DNA of 64,000 nt, from NCBI GenBank assembly GCA_026168455.1, contig CM047426.1, forward strand, positions 46,707,973 through 46,771,972, given 5' to 3'. Under the pieces are notes generated by a model that saw only the letters and a program-made list of their open reading frames with translations, made no database searches and was not told the DNA's origin. This document shows positions 1 to 9,441 of the stretch, piece by piece. Every line of letters starts with the position of its first letter. The first letter of the stretch is position 1. A program made the translations under genes and the position numbers. This stretch comes from Theocolax elegans (lineage: Eukaryota > Arthropoda > Insecta > Hymenoptera > Cerocephalidae).

Positions 1-291
1 CCCAGAAATCCGTCGATGTTATCACTGGGTGGGAGGTAGCAACTGTATATTCGCATACCCGCCACCTCCACCCACGTAAAATTGGGGAAGGGAGTGGCCA
101 TTTTTCCGGATATATGCATGTTTCCACATACCCAGATGGCCGCTCTACCAGTGGCATCACTCACCCATTTCGATTCACTGAGATCCCTGTACTCCTCGCT
201 GACGATAACAATGTCGGCCTGCTCTTCTCTGACCAACTGTGGCAGCAGATCCTGGGCCACAGCACAGTGGTTTAGGTTGATTTGTAGCACC
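1..291 (-). CDS. ORF2 N-terminus, apurinic endonuclease domain (partial)
   Basis: Translating the minus strand just after the ORF1 stop gives VLQINLNHC, then QADIVIVSEEYRD and WVEVAGMRIYSCYLPPS. These match the first blocks of the endonuclease/exonuclease/phosphatase fold of non-LTR retrotransposon ORF2: the QxNLNH metal and substrate loop, and the E of the second block. The frame is open through the window edge, so the reverse transcriptase lies outside. No ATG is visible at the start of the frame; it overlaps the end of ORF1 in another phase, so translation would depend on reinitiation or on a lost start. The copy is part of a decayed element. Confidence 0.8.
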
Positions 292-1290
292 CTAACTATT
301 TCTGTTAGATGCTTCAACCATAGTTGCGGCTATGATCTTATCCGCCGCGCAATCCACTGCTTTGTGGCCCTCTTGGCCGCACCAGAAACACTGTGATGAT
401 CGGTCGACTGCGCTTTTGCAAGCCTTTGCGAAGTGACCGACCTCGTGGCATCGGTAATTACGCGTGATCGGCTCGCGGAGCCGAACCCTGCAGTTGACCC
501 AGCCTATCCGAAGCTTCCCATTCTGTAGCAGCTTTTTTGCATCCGATGCGGGAAGAAGGACACTGGTCATCTGAGTGCCCCCATATGACCTTCTAAGCTT
601 TATATTCCCAGAAGGTACCATATTTGGCCCGATCACCGCAGAGATTGCCTCTGCCACTTCCTCCGCCGTCGTGGCCACGTCCATCTCCTTTCTAGTAATA
701 GACTCTTTGTGGGTCAGCATCTGGACTTCTGCTAACCCACGTAATGTGGACGAGACCTCTGCCTCGAGGTCTTGAGTTCCTACACCAGGTCTTCCAAGCT
801 CAATCAGCAGATCTTCTTCTCTGGTACGCTGGATACGGGAGACTCTTTCTCCCAGCGGCTTGAGGTTTGGCTCGGCCCGTATTTGCCGAAGGATGTTGGC
901 ATAGGCTCGCCCTCCTGTCACTTTAATCTTAATGGCGTCGGGACGAGCTGGTTTTACGACCGCTTTAGGTTTTTTGGACACCTTTGGCGGTCGTCCGACA
1001 TCCTTGGCTTTCTTCAGCTGCGTATTTTGCTGAGCCTCTTTCATTTTGCCCTTGCGCACTACAGTAGCCCAGTCAGGGATCTTTGACTGGTTCCCACCGG
1101 TTTTAGGAACGGATGTCGAAGCATCTGCTGGCCCATTCCTGCTAGTGGGCTGCTTCGACCTCTTCTTCCTTTTCTCCGGAGGATGCTGAGGTGGTGAGGG
1201 CCTTTCCCTCTCCACCGGCCTCCTTTGACGCTCTTCAGCGCGGAAGATGGGCGACGTTTGGCACATTCCATCCTTACGCGCATCTACCAT
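292..1290 (-). CDS. ORF1 (gag-like) of R1-like element
   Basis: This 332-residue frame encodes the RNA-binding ORF1 protein that coats element RNA. The N-terminal third is basic and Pro/Lys-rich. A middle domain at about residues 190-280 precedes two zinc knuckles at about 279-313. The second knuckle is complete (CFWCGQEGHKAVDC). The first has lost its first cysteine, reading NYRCHEVGHFAKAC with Asn at that place. The true protein probably began further upstream, since the frame at 1321-1656 matches the N-terminus of copy 2; the two parts are now separated by a deletion and a frameshift. Confidence 0.8.
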   Translation of the reverse strand: MVDARKDGMCQTSPIFRAEERQRRPVERERPSPPQHPPEKRKKRSKQPTSRNGPADASTSVPKTGGNQSKIPDWATVVRKGKMKEAQQNTQLKKAKDVGRPPKVSKKPKAVVKPARPDAIKIKVTGGRAYANILRQIRAEPNLKPLGERVSRIQRTREEDLLIELGRPGVGTQDLEAEVSSTLRGLAEVQMLTHKESITRKEMDVATTAEEVAEAISAVIGPNMVPSGNIKLRRSYGGTQMTSVLLPASDAKKLLQNGKLRIGWVNCRVRLREPITRNYRCHEVGHFAKACKSAVDRSSQCFWCGQEGHKAVDCAADKIIAATMVEASNRNS

Positions 1291-1320
1291 TTTAATCCTC
1301 CCGCCATAGTCTTCAGCTCT

Positions 1321-1656
1321 TTATGGATGTTGTTCTTCAGCTCGGTCAGCGTCATTCGACATCCCAGTCGAGGGCAGGTCACACGTAGCATTTGATGCTA
1401 CAGAGGCCGAGTGACCAACCTCCGCAGCACTTACCATTTTAACGGTGTGAGTATGGTCCCCCCTAAAATCCGTGGGACCAGCGCTAACCACCGGGGCTTT
1501 CACCCGATCGGATGCAGTGGCAGGATTTGACAAAACTGCCGTGCCCGCTTGGGGTAGTGTTGTTTTAATCTCACTATCCATAATTGGTTTAATTTTGGGG
1601 TGCCCTCCCCTGCCTGGTTTTGATTCGCCCCGAATATTTGATTTTCTCGGTACCAT
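1321..1656 (-). pseudogene. ORF1 N-terminal part, out of frame
   Basis: This 111-residue frame begins MVPRKSNIRG and is nearly the same as the plus-strand frame at 7669-7968, which begins MVPKKSNIRG. It is the original N-terminal part of ORF1 in the R1-like element and is Pro/Thr/Ser-rich without a recognisable domain. It ends at a stop at 1321, and the zinc-knuckle part continues in another frame below 1290. Compared with copy 2, a coding stretch of this copy is missing at the junction, which explains the break. Confidence 0.65.
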
Positions 1657-1740
1657 CCATATCTGGAAAGCATTCCTCTATCCACCACCTGGGGAGGCGC
1701 CACGAAGCGGGACCAGCAAACCCGCCACGGGTGTGTGTGT

Positions 1741-2297
1741 GTGTAAGTGTGGGTGTGATATGCCCTAAAATACATGAAAATTAGTGATTTTATGATGTTA
1801 ACGATGCATAACTTACAACAGCGGACTTGGACAATAAGCTGACCACCGCAATTCGAAAGTTCTCGAAAAATGTGTTCTTTTGAGCGGTGACAGATCAAAA
1901 TCAATTGTGGCGTGATTGCCTTTTTTGATATTCAATATTTCCGGGCATTCTACCTCTTCGAAATTTTAAAATTAAGAATTGTAACCCAGGTAGATAAGTT
2001 CTAAATATTATTTTGAACAAAAGTTGTTTATAATGTTTTTTCAAAAAAATCAAAAGATTTTGAGATAAATGGCTTTAAAAATAGTAAGTTTTCTAAAAAA
2101 TTGAAAAATTTCCATTTTTCATGGTGGAATAACTCTTAGAAAAATTATTTTTAACACCTAAAATTTTTTTTCTATCTTCTAGAAGATATTTCCAGCCTGT
2201 ACTCAAATTTTAGAGCGATTTAAAATTTTCACCGTACCACTTGACGTGAAATAGCCCATATATATATATATATATATGTATGTATATATATATATAT
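1741..2297. other. AT-rich spacer with a decayed fold-back end
   Basis: No gene is visible. The part from about 2030 to 2258 resembles, with much divergence, the terminal sequence of the neighbouring fold-back family: it ends in CACTTGACGTGAAATAGCCC followed by a TA microsatellite. Similar ends occur near 7520 and 30350. The rest is AT-rich sequence that I cannot assign. Confidence 0.5.
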
Positions 2298-3500
2298 GGG
2301 GAATTCCACGTGAAGTGTTCTGATTACAATTTTAAAATGCACCAAATTTTGGGTACACATTGCAAATGTTTTTCAGAATACAGAAAAAATTTTTAGATAC
2401 TGAAATTTATTTGCTCATAAGTTATTCTAACCTCAAAAAGTGAATTTTTCCAAGTTTTTTTCAACACCAGCTGGGTTCACCGCTATTTAACTCAAAATCT
2501 ATCAACTTTTACTATAAAACATTATATATAACATTCGTTGCTAATTAAGTCTAGAATTTATCCTTCTGGGTTAGAATTTTTAATCTCAAGGTTAATGTTG
2601 CATAAACTACATGTCAATATTCAACTTAAAAATAGAGTAGGTGCGCAACAATTGATTTTTTTATTTAAAAGTCTAAAAGCTTGGAGCAATACCTTTCAAA
2701 TGATCTGTAGCATTTTTATGACCTTCAATTGTATACAAAGTTATGATAATTTAAAGAAACACGAAATTTTTTTAAAAATTTAAATGGGAATTACCATGTT
2801 AATTTTTGTGAATTTTCTGTCATTCTTTAAATTATCATAACTTTTTATACACAGGGTGTCCCAAAAGTATAGACACACCTGAATATCTCGGAAAATAAGG
2901 TTGCTAGGAAAAAAACTTTCAATATAAAAGCTTTAGGAAATCAAACGATGCATCTGATGGTGACCTTCAATTTGACCTTAAGCTTGACCTTCAAGGTTAT
3001 TTGAAGGTCAAAGAGATTTTTTTAAATGGGAACCCCTATTTTTGACACCGGATTCAGAAAGAGCGAAAAATTTTACGTCCAAAGCGATGGTTTTCAATTT
3101 GTTAGAATGACCTTCAAAAGGTAAAATGAAGGTTAAATATTGAAAAATCGTAAACAAGCTATTTTCTTTGAACTTTTTCGGATTTGTGGGCGAATAAATG
3201 TCAGAGTAGATTTTGGGATTAACAACCTTGAGTATCTCGACCTTGGAGTTAATTTTCAAGGTCATTCAAAGGTCAAAGTAAATTTTTTATGGACAGCCTT
3301 ATTTCTGACACCGGATTCAAAGAGAGCGGAAAACGTAATACCAGAAATGATATTTTACAATTTTTCGTTGTGAACATGAGAAAGTTAATTGAAGGTTAAA
3401 TTTCATAAACACTTAGAAACTTTTGTCGTAAATTTACTAACCTTACTTTTAGCGCTACCCAGAAACAACGACGTGGACGTAGTAAGTTCTGTTTCCTTTG

Positions 3501-3620
3501 GGGTGCTTGATTAACGTGAGTCCCCTTGCCTCTCACGATGGGGAGCTTGCTTAACGTGAGTCCCCTTGCCTCTCACGATGGGGAGCTTGCTTAACGTGAG
3601 TCCCCTTGTCTCTCACGATT
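3501..3620. repeat. 40-bp tandem repeat, about 3 units
   Basis: The unit TTAACGTGAGTCCCCTTGCC plus 20 more bases recurs at a spacing of exactly 40 at 3511, 3551 and 3591. Decayed units in the opposite orientation lie at about 5660-5735, so the repeat belongs to the subterminal region of the mariner-like element on both sides. Confidence 0.85.
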
Positions 3621-3628
3621 GACGTGAT

Positions 3629-3741
3629 GTCTAGCCGGTGAAGGCAAGACAGGCTGATGTCCGGCCGGTGAAGGCAAGACAGGCTGGTGTCCGGCCGTTA
3701 AAGGCAAGACAGGCTGGTGTCTGGCCTGTGAAGGCAAGATG
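3629..3741. repeat. 30-bp tandem repeat, about 3.8 units
   Basis: The unit GTCCGGCCGGTGAAGGCAAG plus ACAGGCTGGT repeats at a spacing of 30. The same unit in reverse orientation appears at about 5465-5515 on the other side of the transposase gene. It is a subterminal minisatellite of the mariner-like element. Confidence 0.85.
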
Positions 3742-3771
3742 AAAATTCTTTCAGAAATCGTCAGTTACCAT

Positions 3772-4829
3772 TTAAAGTTCTTGCTCGAAATGCCCTCCAT
3801 TTTTTAGTTGACAATGCCCCATGCGATCATAAAATGATGAAACTGCTCTTTGAATCATTTCATTTGGGATTGCCTGTATCGTGTCAATAATACGTTGTCG
3901 TAATTCCTCCAAGTTTACAGGTTTAGTAGCATACACTTTGTTTTTGACGTAGCCCCATAAAAAATAATCTAGTGGCGACATGTCAGGGGAACGAGGTGGC
4001 CACTCAATAGTTCCTCTACGCCCAATTACTCGTCCTGGAAATGTTTCATCTAAATAATTACGCACGTTTATTGCATAATGAGGGGCCGCCTCATCTTGTT
4101 GAAAGTAAGTGGTGTTAAAATTGTCACCGACAATCTCATTAACCGCAGGTACGATTTCATTCCTTAACATGTTTAGATACTTTTTTCCTGTCAAATTACC
4201 TTCTATAAAAAACGGCCTTACTATGCTATTGTTTATGATACCTGCCCAAACATTTAGTTTTTGTGGATGTTGTGTATGTGATTCCAAAAACCAGTGTGGA
4301 TTCTCTGATGCCCAGAACCTACAATCTAACTGAAAAGTACATTCATCGGAAAATATTATTTCGTTTAAAAAATTTTGCCGCGCATCTATACGGTTCATCA
4401 TTAATTCGGCAAATTCCAGTCTTCGATCAAAATCATCCTCATTTAATTCTTGTACCAATTTGATTTTATATGGATGAAATTTCAACAGTTTCATAATTCT
4501 ATGAACGGAAGTCCTACAAACATTTGTTTCCCGAGATACTTGCCTGATAGAGGTTCCAGGATTTTCAATGAATGATAATGCCACATTCAAAGAAGTTTCT
4601 TATCAGTCGCAATCTTAGGCCTCCCACTTTTGGGGCAATCTTTGACACTACCAGTTTGCTCAAAACGAGAAATAGTTTTTCCAACTGTTTTTTGTGAAAT
4701 TCCTGGTTGCAACGGTAAACGGTATTCTGCATTAAATAAAGCCGCAACTCGACGATATGACCTGACCATGTTACCCCATCCTCTCATCATGAGAATGGTT
4801 ATTCGTTCACGTTCTGAAAGACGATTCAT
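3772..4829 (-). pseudogene. Mariner-type transposase, DD41D spacing, one frameshift
   Basis: Two adjacent frames form one transposase. The upstream frame (4587-4829, 80 aa) has the N-terminal helix-turn-helix and ends SGRPKIATDKKLL. The downstream frame (3772-4590) carries the second helix-turn-helix (SIRQVSRETNVCRTSVHRI) and the DDE/D catalytic core. Catalytic residues visible are D in IIFSDECTF, D in FQQDEAAPHY and D in SPDMSPLDYFLWG. I count 41 residues between the second and third, the spacing of the rosa-like DD41D group. A one-base indel near 4600 breaks the frame; the downstream frame has no ATG at its start. All three acidic residues are kept. Confidence 0.88.
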
Positions 4830-4839
4830 ATTTAAATGA

Positions 4840-5510
4840 ATAAAAGAAATGAAGAATAAGTTGAGAATTGTAAAACAAAACTAATAATTGAAAACAGAAT
4901 GAATGCTTTAATAGACCAAATCCTTAAATAGATCAAACTTGTTCGTTGAAATTTTCAGAGTCACTGAAAACACTACCCACGAGGTTTTCGGGGTTGTTGT
5001 ACACGAATATGGGCTCAGAATTTTAACTGGGTACCCCCGGTGTAACTCTTAAATGTTTGAATATCTGCACATTATTGCATATTTAAACATTTTCTCAAAT
5101 TTGCAATCTTGCTATTTTTTTATAAATTTGCTAGAATTAGTCGTGTTTATCTATTCCTTAAAACTGACGAAATCTTATTAGTTATACTCTTATTATAATA
5201 ATGACACTAGCATTCGAAAAAGTGGTCTATTCTGGGAACGAGACCTATGTATTCTTATGTATTTGACGTGCTGAATCCGAATCCAACGTAGCTTTTACTC
5301 AGGCATCCCCAAAAATTTTGAAAGTTATAAAAAACCGTGAAAAAGGTGAATAAAATCCATATTAAAATGGTAAGATTCGGAGTAAAACAGTTTTTTATGA
5401 GTATACGTGGTTTTTGTGTATTTTGACTTGCTAAACCCAAATCCAGGGCTTATTTTACCCGGTTGGATCAGACTGTCTTGCCTTCACCGGCAGGACACCA
5501 GCCTGTCTTG
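4840..5510. other. Non-coding interior of the mariner-like element
   Basis: This stretch between the start of the transposase gene and the right-hand minisatellites is AT-rich. It probably holds the transposase promoter and leader. I see no second gene in it. Confidence 0.5.
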
Positions 5511-5516
5511 CATTGT

Positions 5517-5655
5517 TGCAAATTTTTCATTTTTGCAAATTTTTCAATTTTGCAAATTTTTCATTTTTGCAAATTTTTCAATTTTGCAAATTTTTCATTT
5601 TTGCAAATTTTTTATTTTTGCAAATTTTCCAATTTTGCAAATTTTTTAGTTTTAC
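5517..5655. repeat. 17-bp tandem repeat, 8 units
   Basis: GCAAATTTTTCATTTTT and its variant GCAAATTTTTCAATTTT alternate at a spacing of 17 for eight units. Because 17 is not a multiple of 3, all three frames stay open and give Phe-rich translations. These are not genes. Confidence 0.9.
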
Positions 5656-6234
5656 TTTTTTACTTAAGCATTCCATCGCGAGAGACAAAGGAGAATCACG
5701 TTAAGCAAGCATCCCATCGTGAGAGGCAAGGCGACTCATTTCTGGCATTACGTTTTCCGCTCTCTTTGAATCCGGTGTCAGAAATAAGGCTGTCCATAAA
5801 AAATTTACTTTGACCTTTGAATGACCGTGAAAATTAACTCCAAGGTCGAGATACTCAAGGTTGTTAATCCCAAAATCTACTCTGACATTTATTCGCCCAC
5901 AAATCCGAAAAAGTTCAAAGAAAATAGCTTGTTTACGATTTTTCAATATTTAACCTTCATTTTACCTTTTGAAGGTCATTCTAACAAATTGAAAACCATC
6001 GCTTTGGACGTAAAATTTTTCGCTCTTTCTGAATCCGGTGTCAAAAATAGGGGTTCCCATTTAAAAAAATCTCTTTGACCTTCAAATAACCTTGAAGGTC
6101 AAGCTTAAGGTCAAATTGAAGGTCACCATCAGATGCATCGTTTGATTTCCTAAAGCTTTTATATTGAAAGTTTTTTTCCTAGCACCCTTATTTTCCGAGA
6201 TATTCAGGTGTGTCCATACTTTTGGGACACCCTG

Positions 6235-6396
6235 TATATATATATATATACTAGGGAGGCTTTGCCCCCCTGCGCGTTTCGCGCGCCAACCCCCTATTTT
6301 TAATTTCGAAAAAGGTTTTTCATAATTAATTTTTTTAAAATAATGTTTTTAATTGTATTATTTTTTTCACTACCCTGGACACCTTAGAAATTAAAC
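6235..6396. repeat. GC-rich palindromic end sequence next to TA repeats
   Basis: After a TA microsatellite comes CTAGGGAGGCTTTGCCCCCC followed by TGCGCGTTTCGCGCG, a short GC-rich palindrome in an AT-rich setting. It looks like the end of another repeat, but I cannot name the family. Confidence 0.35.
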
Positions 6397-7235
6397 AAAT
6401 TCACCCAACACCTTGGAGGTACTGTTATAGTGTATTGGGTTTTATAACAAAAATTTAATTATTTTAAGTATGATTATAATTATAAATAAAAGTTTTCCAA
6501 ACTTTAGTGTAATGAAATTAGAATAAAAATAATAAAAATAATAGAGACATATTAAATGTTAACTGTAAATTTTAAACTATATGATTTCTTATAAAGCTTA
6601 AATTCACATATTAATAATTATAAATGTTAATGAAAAATTAACTTGAAAAAAGTGCAAGTGCGCCACAATTGATTTTTTTATCCAAAAGTCTAAAAGAAAG
6701 CTTGAAGCAATACCTTTCGAATGGTCTGTAGCATTGTTATGGCCTTCAATTCTGTAAAAGGTTATGATAATTTAAAGAAACACGAAATTTTTTTGAAAAT
6801 TTAAATGGGAATTACCATGTTAATTTTTGTGAATTTATTCTTTCTTTAAATTATCATAACTTTTTACAGAATTGAAGGCCATAAAAATGCTACAGACCAT
6901 TTGAAAGGTATTGCTTCAAACTTTCTTTTAGACTTCTAAATAAAAAAATTAATTGTGGCGCACTTGCACTTTTTTCAAGTTAATTTTTCATTAACATTTA
7001 TAATTATTAATATATGAATTTAAGCTTTATAAGAATTCATATAGTTTAAAATTTACAGTTAACATTTAATATGTCTCTATTATTTTTATTATTTTTATTC
7101 TAATTTCGTTACACTAAAGTTTGGAAAACTTTTATTTATAAATTATAATCGTACTTAAAATAATTAAATTTTTGTTATAAAACCCAATACACTATAACAG
7201 TACCTCCAAGGTGTTGGGTAAATCTGTTTAATTTC
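6397..7235. repeat. About 840-bp fold-back hairpin
   Basis: The left half begins with AACACCTTGGAGGTACTGTT and the right half ends with the complement of this block. The two halves match over about 400 bp each, with the centre near 6818. Matching blocks include AAAGTGCAAGTGCGCCACAA and its complement. The inner part is shared with 2640-2850. No coding frame is present. Confidence 0.8.
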
Positions 7236-7576
7236 TGCACTTTTTTTGAGTTGAATATTGACATGTAGTTTATATAACATTCACCTTGAAATTAGAAATT
7301 CTAACCTAGAAGAATAAATTTTAGACGCAATTAGCAATGAATGTTACATATAATATTCTTTAGTAAAAGTTGATAGATTTTGAGTTAAATAGCGGTGAAC
7401 CCAGCTGGTGTTGAAAAAAACTTGGAAAAATTCAGTATCTAAAAATTTTTTCTGTACTCTGAGAAATATTTGCAATGCGTACCCAAAATTTGGTGCATAT
7501 TAAAATTTTGATCGGACTAGTTCACGTGGAATACTCCATATATATATATGTACATATATATTAATTAAATATTCCG

Positions 7577-9110
7577 CCGCACACACACACGCACCCGTGC
7601 CGGGTTTGCTGGTCCCGCTTCGTGGCGCCTCCCCAGGTGGTGGATAGGGGAATGCTTTCCAGATATGGATGGTACCGAAAAAATCAAATATTCGGGGCAA
7701 ACCAAAACCAGATAGGGGAAGGCACCCCGAAATTAAACCAAGTATGGATAGTGAGATTAAAACAACACTACCCCAAGCGGGCACGGCAGTTCTGTCAAAT
7801 CCCGCCACTGATTCCGATCGGGTGAAAGCCCCGGTGGTCAGTGCTGGTCCCACGGATTTTGGGGGGGACCAAACTCACACCGTTAAAATGGTGAGTGCTG
7901 CGGAGGTTGGTCACTCGGCCTCTGTAGCATCTAATGCTACGTGTGACCTCGACTGGGATATCGAGTGACGCTGACAGAGCTTTTCTCCATCTGCGTGAGA
8001 AGGTAGACACTCTGTTGGAGTTTGTTCTGAATAAGAACAACATCCACAAAGAGCTGAAGAGTATGGCGAGAGTAACCAGCAGAGCTCTCAATGAATACGT
8101 GCGCCGAAAATTGAAATGGCGGATGCGCGTAGGGATGGAACGTGCCAAACGTCGCCCATCTTCCGCGCTGAAGAGCGTCAAAGGAGGCCGGTGGAGAGGG
8201 AAAAGCCCTCACCACCTCAGCAAGCCCTGGAGAAAAGGAAGAAGGGGTCGAAGCAGCTCACTAACAAAGGTGGGCCAGCAGATGCACTAGTGTACCAGCT
8301 CCAGCTGACCAGCGGGAGGACAAAGAGAGCAGGAAGAGGAGCAAGAGAGAGATGGGCACCAGCCACGTTTGATCGTAAGACGTTCCTCTGCTCCCTTGAG
8401 GGGGCAAAAGTGGAGGGAACCGCCGAAGAAAAAGCACGAGGCCTCACGAATGCCTTACCAGCGGCTTGCGATGCCTCTATGGCCGTAAAGTTTAACCTTC
8501 GCGGCCGCCCACCGATAATCTGGTGGAGTGAGGACATCGCAGAAAAGAGACGTGAGTGCTTGCGTGCCAGAAGGCTGCATCAAAGAGCGAGGGAAATACC
8601 GCGGTTCCAAGATCGTTCCGCAGAATACGAACAAAAGCGGAGGGATCTCAAGGTGGCCATCAAGGCTGCCAAGAGAAGGTGTTGGCGGGAGCTATGTGAG
8701 GAGGTGGACCAGGACCCCTGGGGCAGACCGTATAATACGGTTATGAATAAGATCAACCCCGGGGGCGCTGTTGCACCCACCGACCCAGTTTTTCTGGACG
8801 TAGTCGTCCGCCACCTGTTTCCAGTACATCGGAAAAGGGCAGCAGAGACGGGCTTGATGGCCACCATTGGTGCAGCCGAGTCGCCAGACATTAGTGAAGT
8901 CAAACTGAGGATGGCCGCTAAAGGTATTTCAGTACGTAAAGCCCCAGGGCCTGACGGAATACCTGGCCTGGCCGTCAAGACAGCGGCGATGAGTGCTCCG
9001 GGCTTGTTCCTGGACGCATTCAACGCATGCCTAAGAGAAGGTTGCTTCCCGGCCCAGCGGAAGACGCAGAGGCTGGTACTCCTACCGAAGGTAGGACTGA
9101 CCACCAGGAA
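7577..9110 (+). mobile_element. R1-like non-LTR retrotransposon, copy 2, internally deleted
   Basis: It begins at a CA-repeat matching the 5' end of copy 1 and carries ORF1 sequence to about 8289. It then jumps directly into the region of ORF2 between the endonuclease and the reverse transcriptase. It ends inside the reverse transcriptase after LVLLPK, where 95-bp satellite monomers start. The zinc-knuckle part of ORF1 and the whole endonuclease are missing. Confidence 0.8.
7669..7968 (+). pseudogene. ORF1 N-terminal part, copy 2
   Basis: This 99-residue frame matches the broken ORF1 start of copy 1 (1321-1656) almost residue for residue. It ends after TCDLDWDIE by a frameshift. The continuation runs in another frame from 7934 with LHLREKVDTLLEFVLNKNNI, a stretch with coiled-coil character that copy 1 lacks. 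Confidence 0.6.
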
Positions 9111-9168
9111 ATCTTCTGCTGGAAGAAACAATTTTTTTTTTAAACGTGACGTGCGATCCAGTAGATGA
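8116..9168 (+). CDS. Chimeric ORF1-ORF2 frame made by internal deletion
   Basis: The 350-residue frame joins two parts of one element. Residues 1 to about 57 are ORF1 (MADARRDGTCQTSPIFRAEE, as in copy 1). From about residue 60 onward the sequence is the ORF2 linker and the first reverse transcriptase block, with RKAPGPDGIPGLAVKTAA at about 275-292 and RLVLLPK near 330. The last about 15 residues come from the satellite. The join near 8290 keeps the frame open. No catalytic residues of endonuclease or reverse transcriptase remain, so no enzyme activity is expected. It may simply be a recent deletion. Confidence 0.6.
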   Translation: MADARRDGTCQTSPIFRAEERQRRPVEREKPSPPQQALEKRKKGSKQLTNKGGPADALVYQLQLTSGRTKRAGRGARERWAPATFDRKTFLCSLEGAKVEGTAEEKARGLTNALPAACDASMAVKFNLRGRPPIIWWSEDIAEKRRECLRARRLHQRAREIPRFQDRSAEYEQKRRDLKVAIKAAKRRCWRELCEEVDQDPWGRPYNTVMNKINPGGAVAPTDPVFLDVVVRHLFPVHRKRAAETGLMATIGAAESPDISEVKLRMAAKGISVRKAPGPDGIPGLAVKTAAMSAPGLFLDAFNACLREGCFPAQRKTQRLVLLPKVGLTTRKSSAGRNNFFFKRDVRSSR

Positions 9169-9290
9169 TACCCCGATAACCTGGATGTCATCTCGTCGAC
9201 CTTGACATCATCTGCTGGAAGTAACTATTTTTTTTTTAACGTTATGTGTGATCCAGTAGATGATGCCCCGATGACATGGAGGTCACGTCG
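9110..9290 (-). repeat. Two monomers of the 95-bp hairpin satellite
   Basis: Two units with CTGCTGGAAG, a T-tract and CCAGTAGATGATGCCCCGAT follow the truncated R1-like frame directly. They are the reverse-complement orientation of the satellite blocks at 25850-28385. This shows the satellite also sits outside the fold-back family F. Confidence 0.8.
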
Positions 9291-9374
9291 GTTAGTCATA
9301 TATACGGATATACCCCATACCTTATTCGTCGGAGTTGAGTTGATTTTCAAAATGTATATAATATTAATTTTATC

Positions 9375-9441
9375 TGTATCTAGAGACGAGATGTTTGGAC
9401 TCTATTGATGAGCCCACCAGGCATACTCAGGGCGAAATACA
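9375..9441 (+). ncRNA. Hammerhead-ribozyme-like fold, core C3 changed to U
   Basis: The sequence folds into the three-stem hammerhead in the type III order. Stem III is TGTAT (9375-9379) with ATACA (9437-9441), C at 9380 being the cleavage-site base. Stem I is TAGAG (9381-9385) with CTCTA (9400-9404). The core is TTGATGA (9405-9411). Stem II is GCCC (9412-9415) with GGGC (9430-9433), followed by GAA (9434-9436). Every invariant core base is kept except the first, which is T instead of C. Pairing of C3 with G8 is needed for catalysis, so this copy is probably inactive. Such ribozymes occur in retroelements and tandem repeats. Confidence 0.55.

Larger units (their letters stand above)
1..1740 (-). 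mobile_element. R1-like non-LTR retrotransposon, copy 1 (window edge cuts it)
   Basis: The minus strand carries, in order, a 5' region ending in a GT-repeat near 1740, an ORF1 with zinc knuckles and the start of ORF2 with an apurinic endonuclease domain. This order is that of R1-type elements. A second copy of the same element lies at 7577-9110 on the plus strand. Relative to that copy, this one lacks a stretch of ORF1 near 1290-1350 and is frameshifted there, so it is not functional. Clade assignment to R1 is inference from the ORF1 and endonuclease motifs. Confidence 0.85.
2852..6234 (-). mobile_element. Tc1/mariner-type transposon with about 500-bp inverted repeats
   Basis: The ends read CAGGGTGTCCCAAAAGTAT on the left and its complement on the right, a form common in Tc1/mariner transposons. 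The inverted arms run about 500 bp each, 2852-3351 and 5731-6234, and are nearly identical. Inside lie minisatellites on both sides and one transposase gene on the minus strand. The right end is followed by TA repeats. The left end is preceded by TATACA, so a clean TA duplication is not shown. The element is non-autonomous now because the transposase is frameshifted. Confidence 0.85.
2298..7537. mobile_element. Nested fold-back element with long inverted arms
   Basis: The left end reads GGGGAATTCCACGTGAAGTG and the right end is its near complement (CACGTGGAATACTCC). Both abut TA microsatellites. The arms match inward: 2298-2640 pairs with about 7240-7537, including the block with CAGCTGGGTTCACCGC. 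The segment at 2640-2850 matches both halves of the hairpin at 6655-6960. The mariner-like element at 2852-6234 interrupts it. No transposase of its own is visible, so it is presumably non-autonomous. Confidence 0.7.

Noticed and set aside
1059..1283. Minus-strand frame of 74 residues and plus-strand frames at 575-1086
   Set aside because: They are other-frame shadows of the R1-like ORF1.
3501..3741. CRISPR-like look of repeated 30- and 40-bp units
   Set aside because: Units are directly tandem without unique spacers, in a eukaryotic transposon, and mirrored on the other side.
5407..5813. Three overlapping Phe-rich frames
   Set aside because: They arise from the 17-bp tandem repeat, which is open in all frames; no protein family resembles them.
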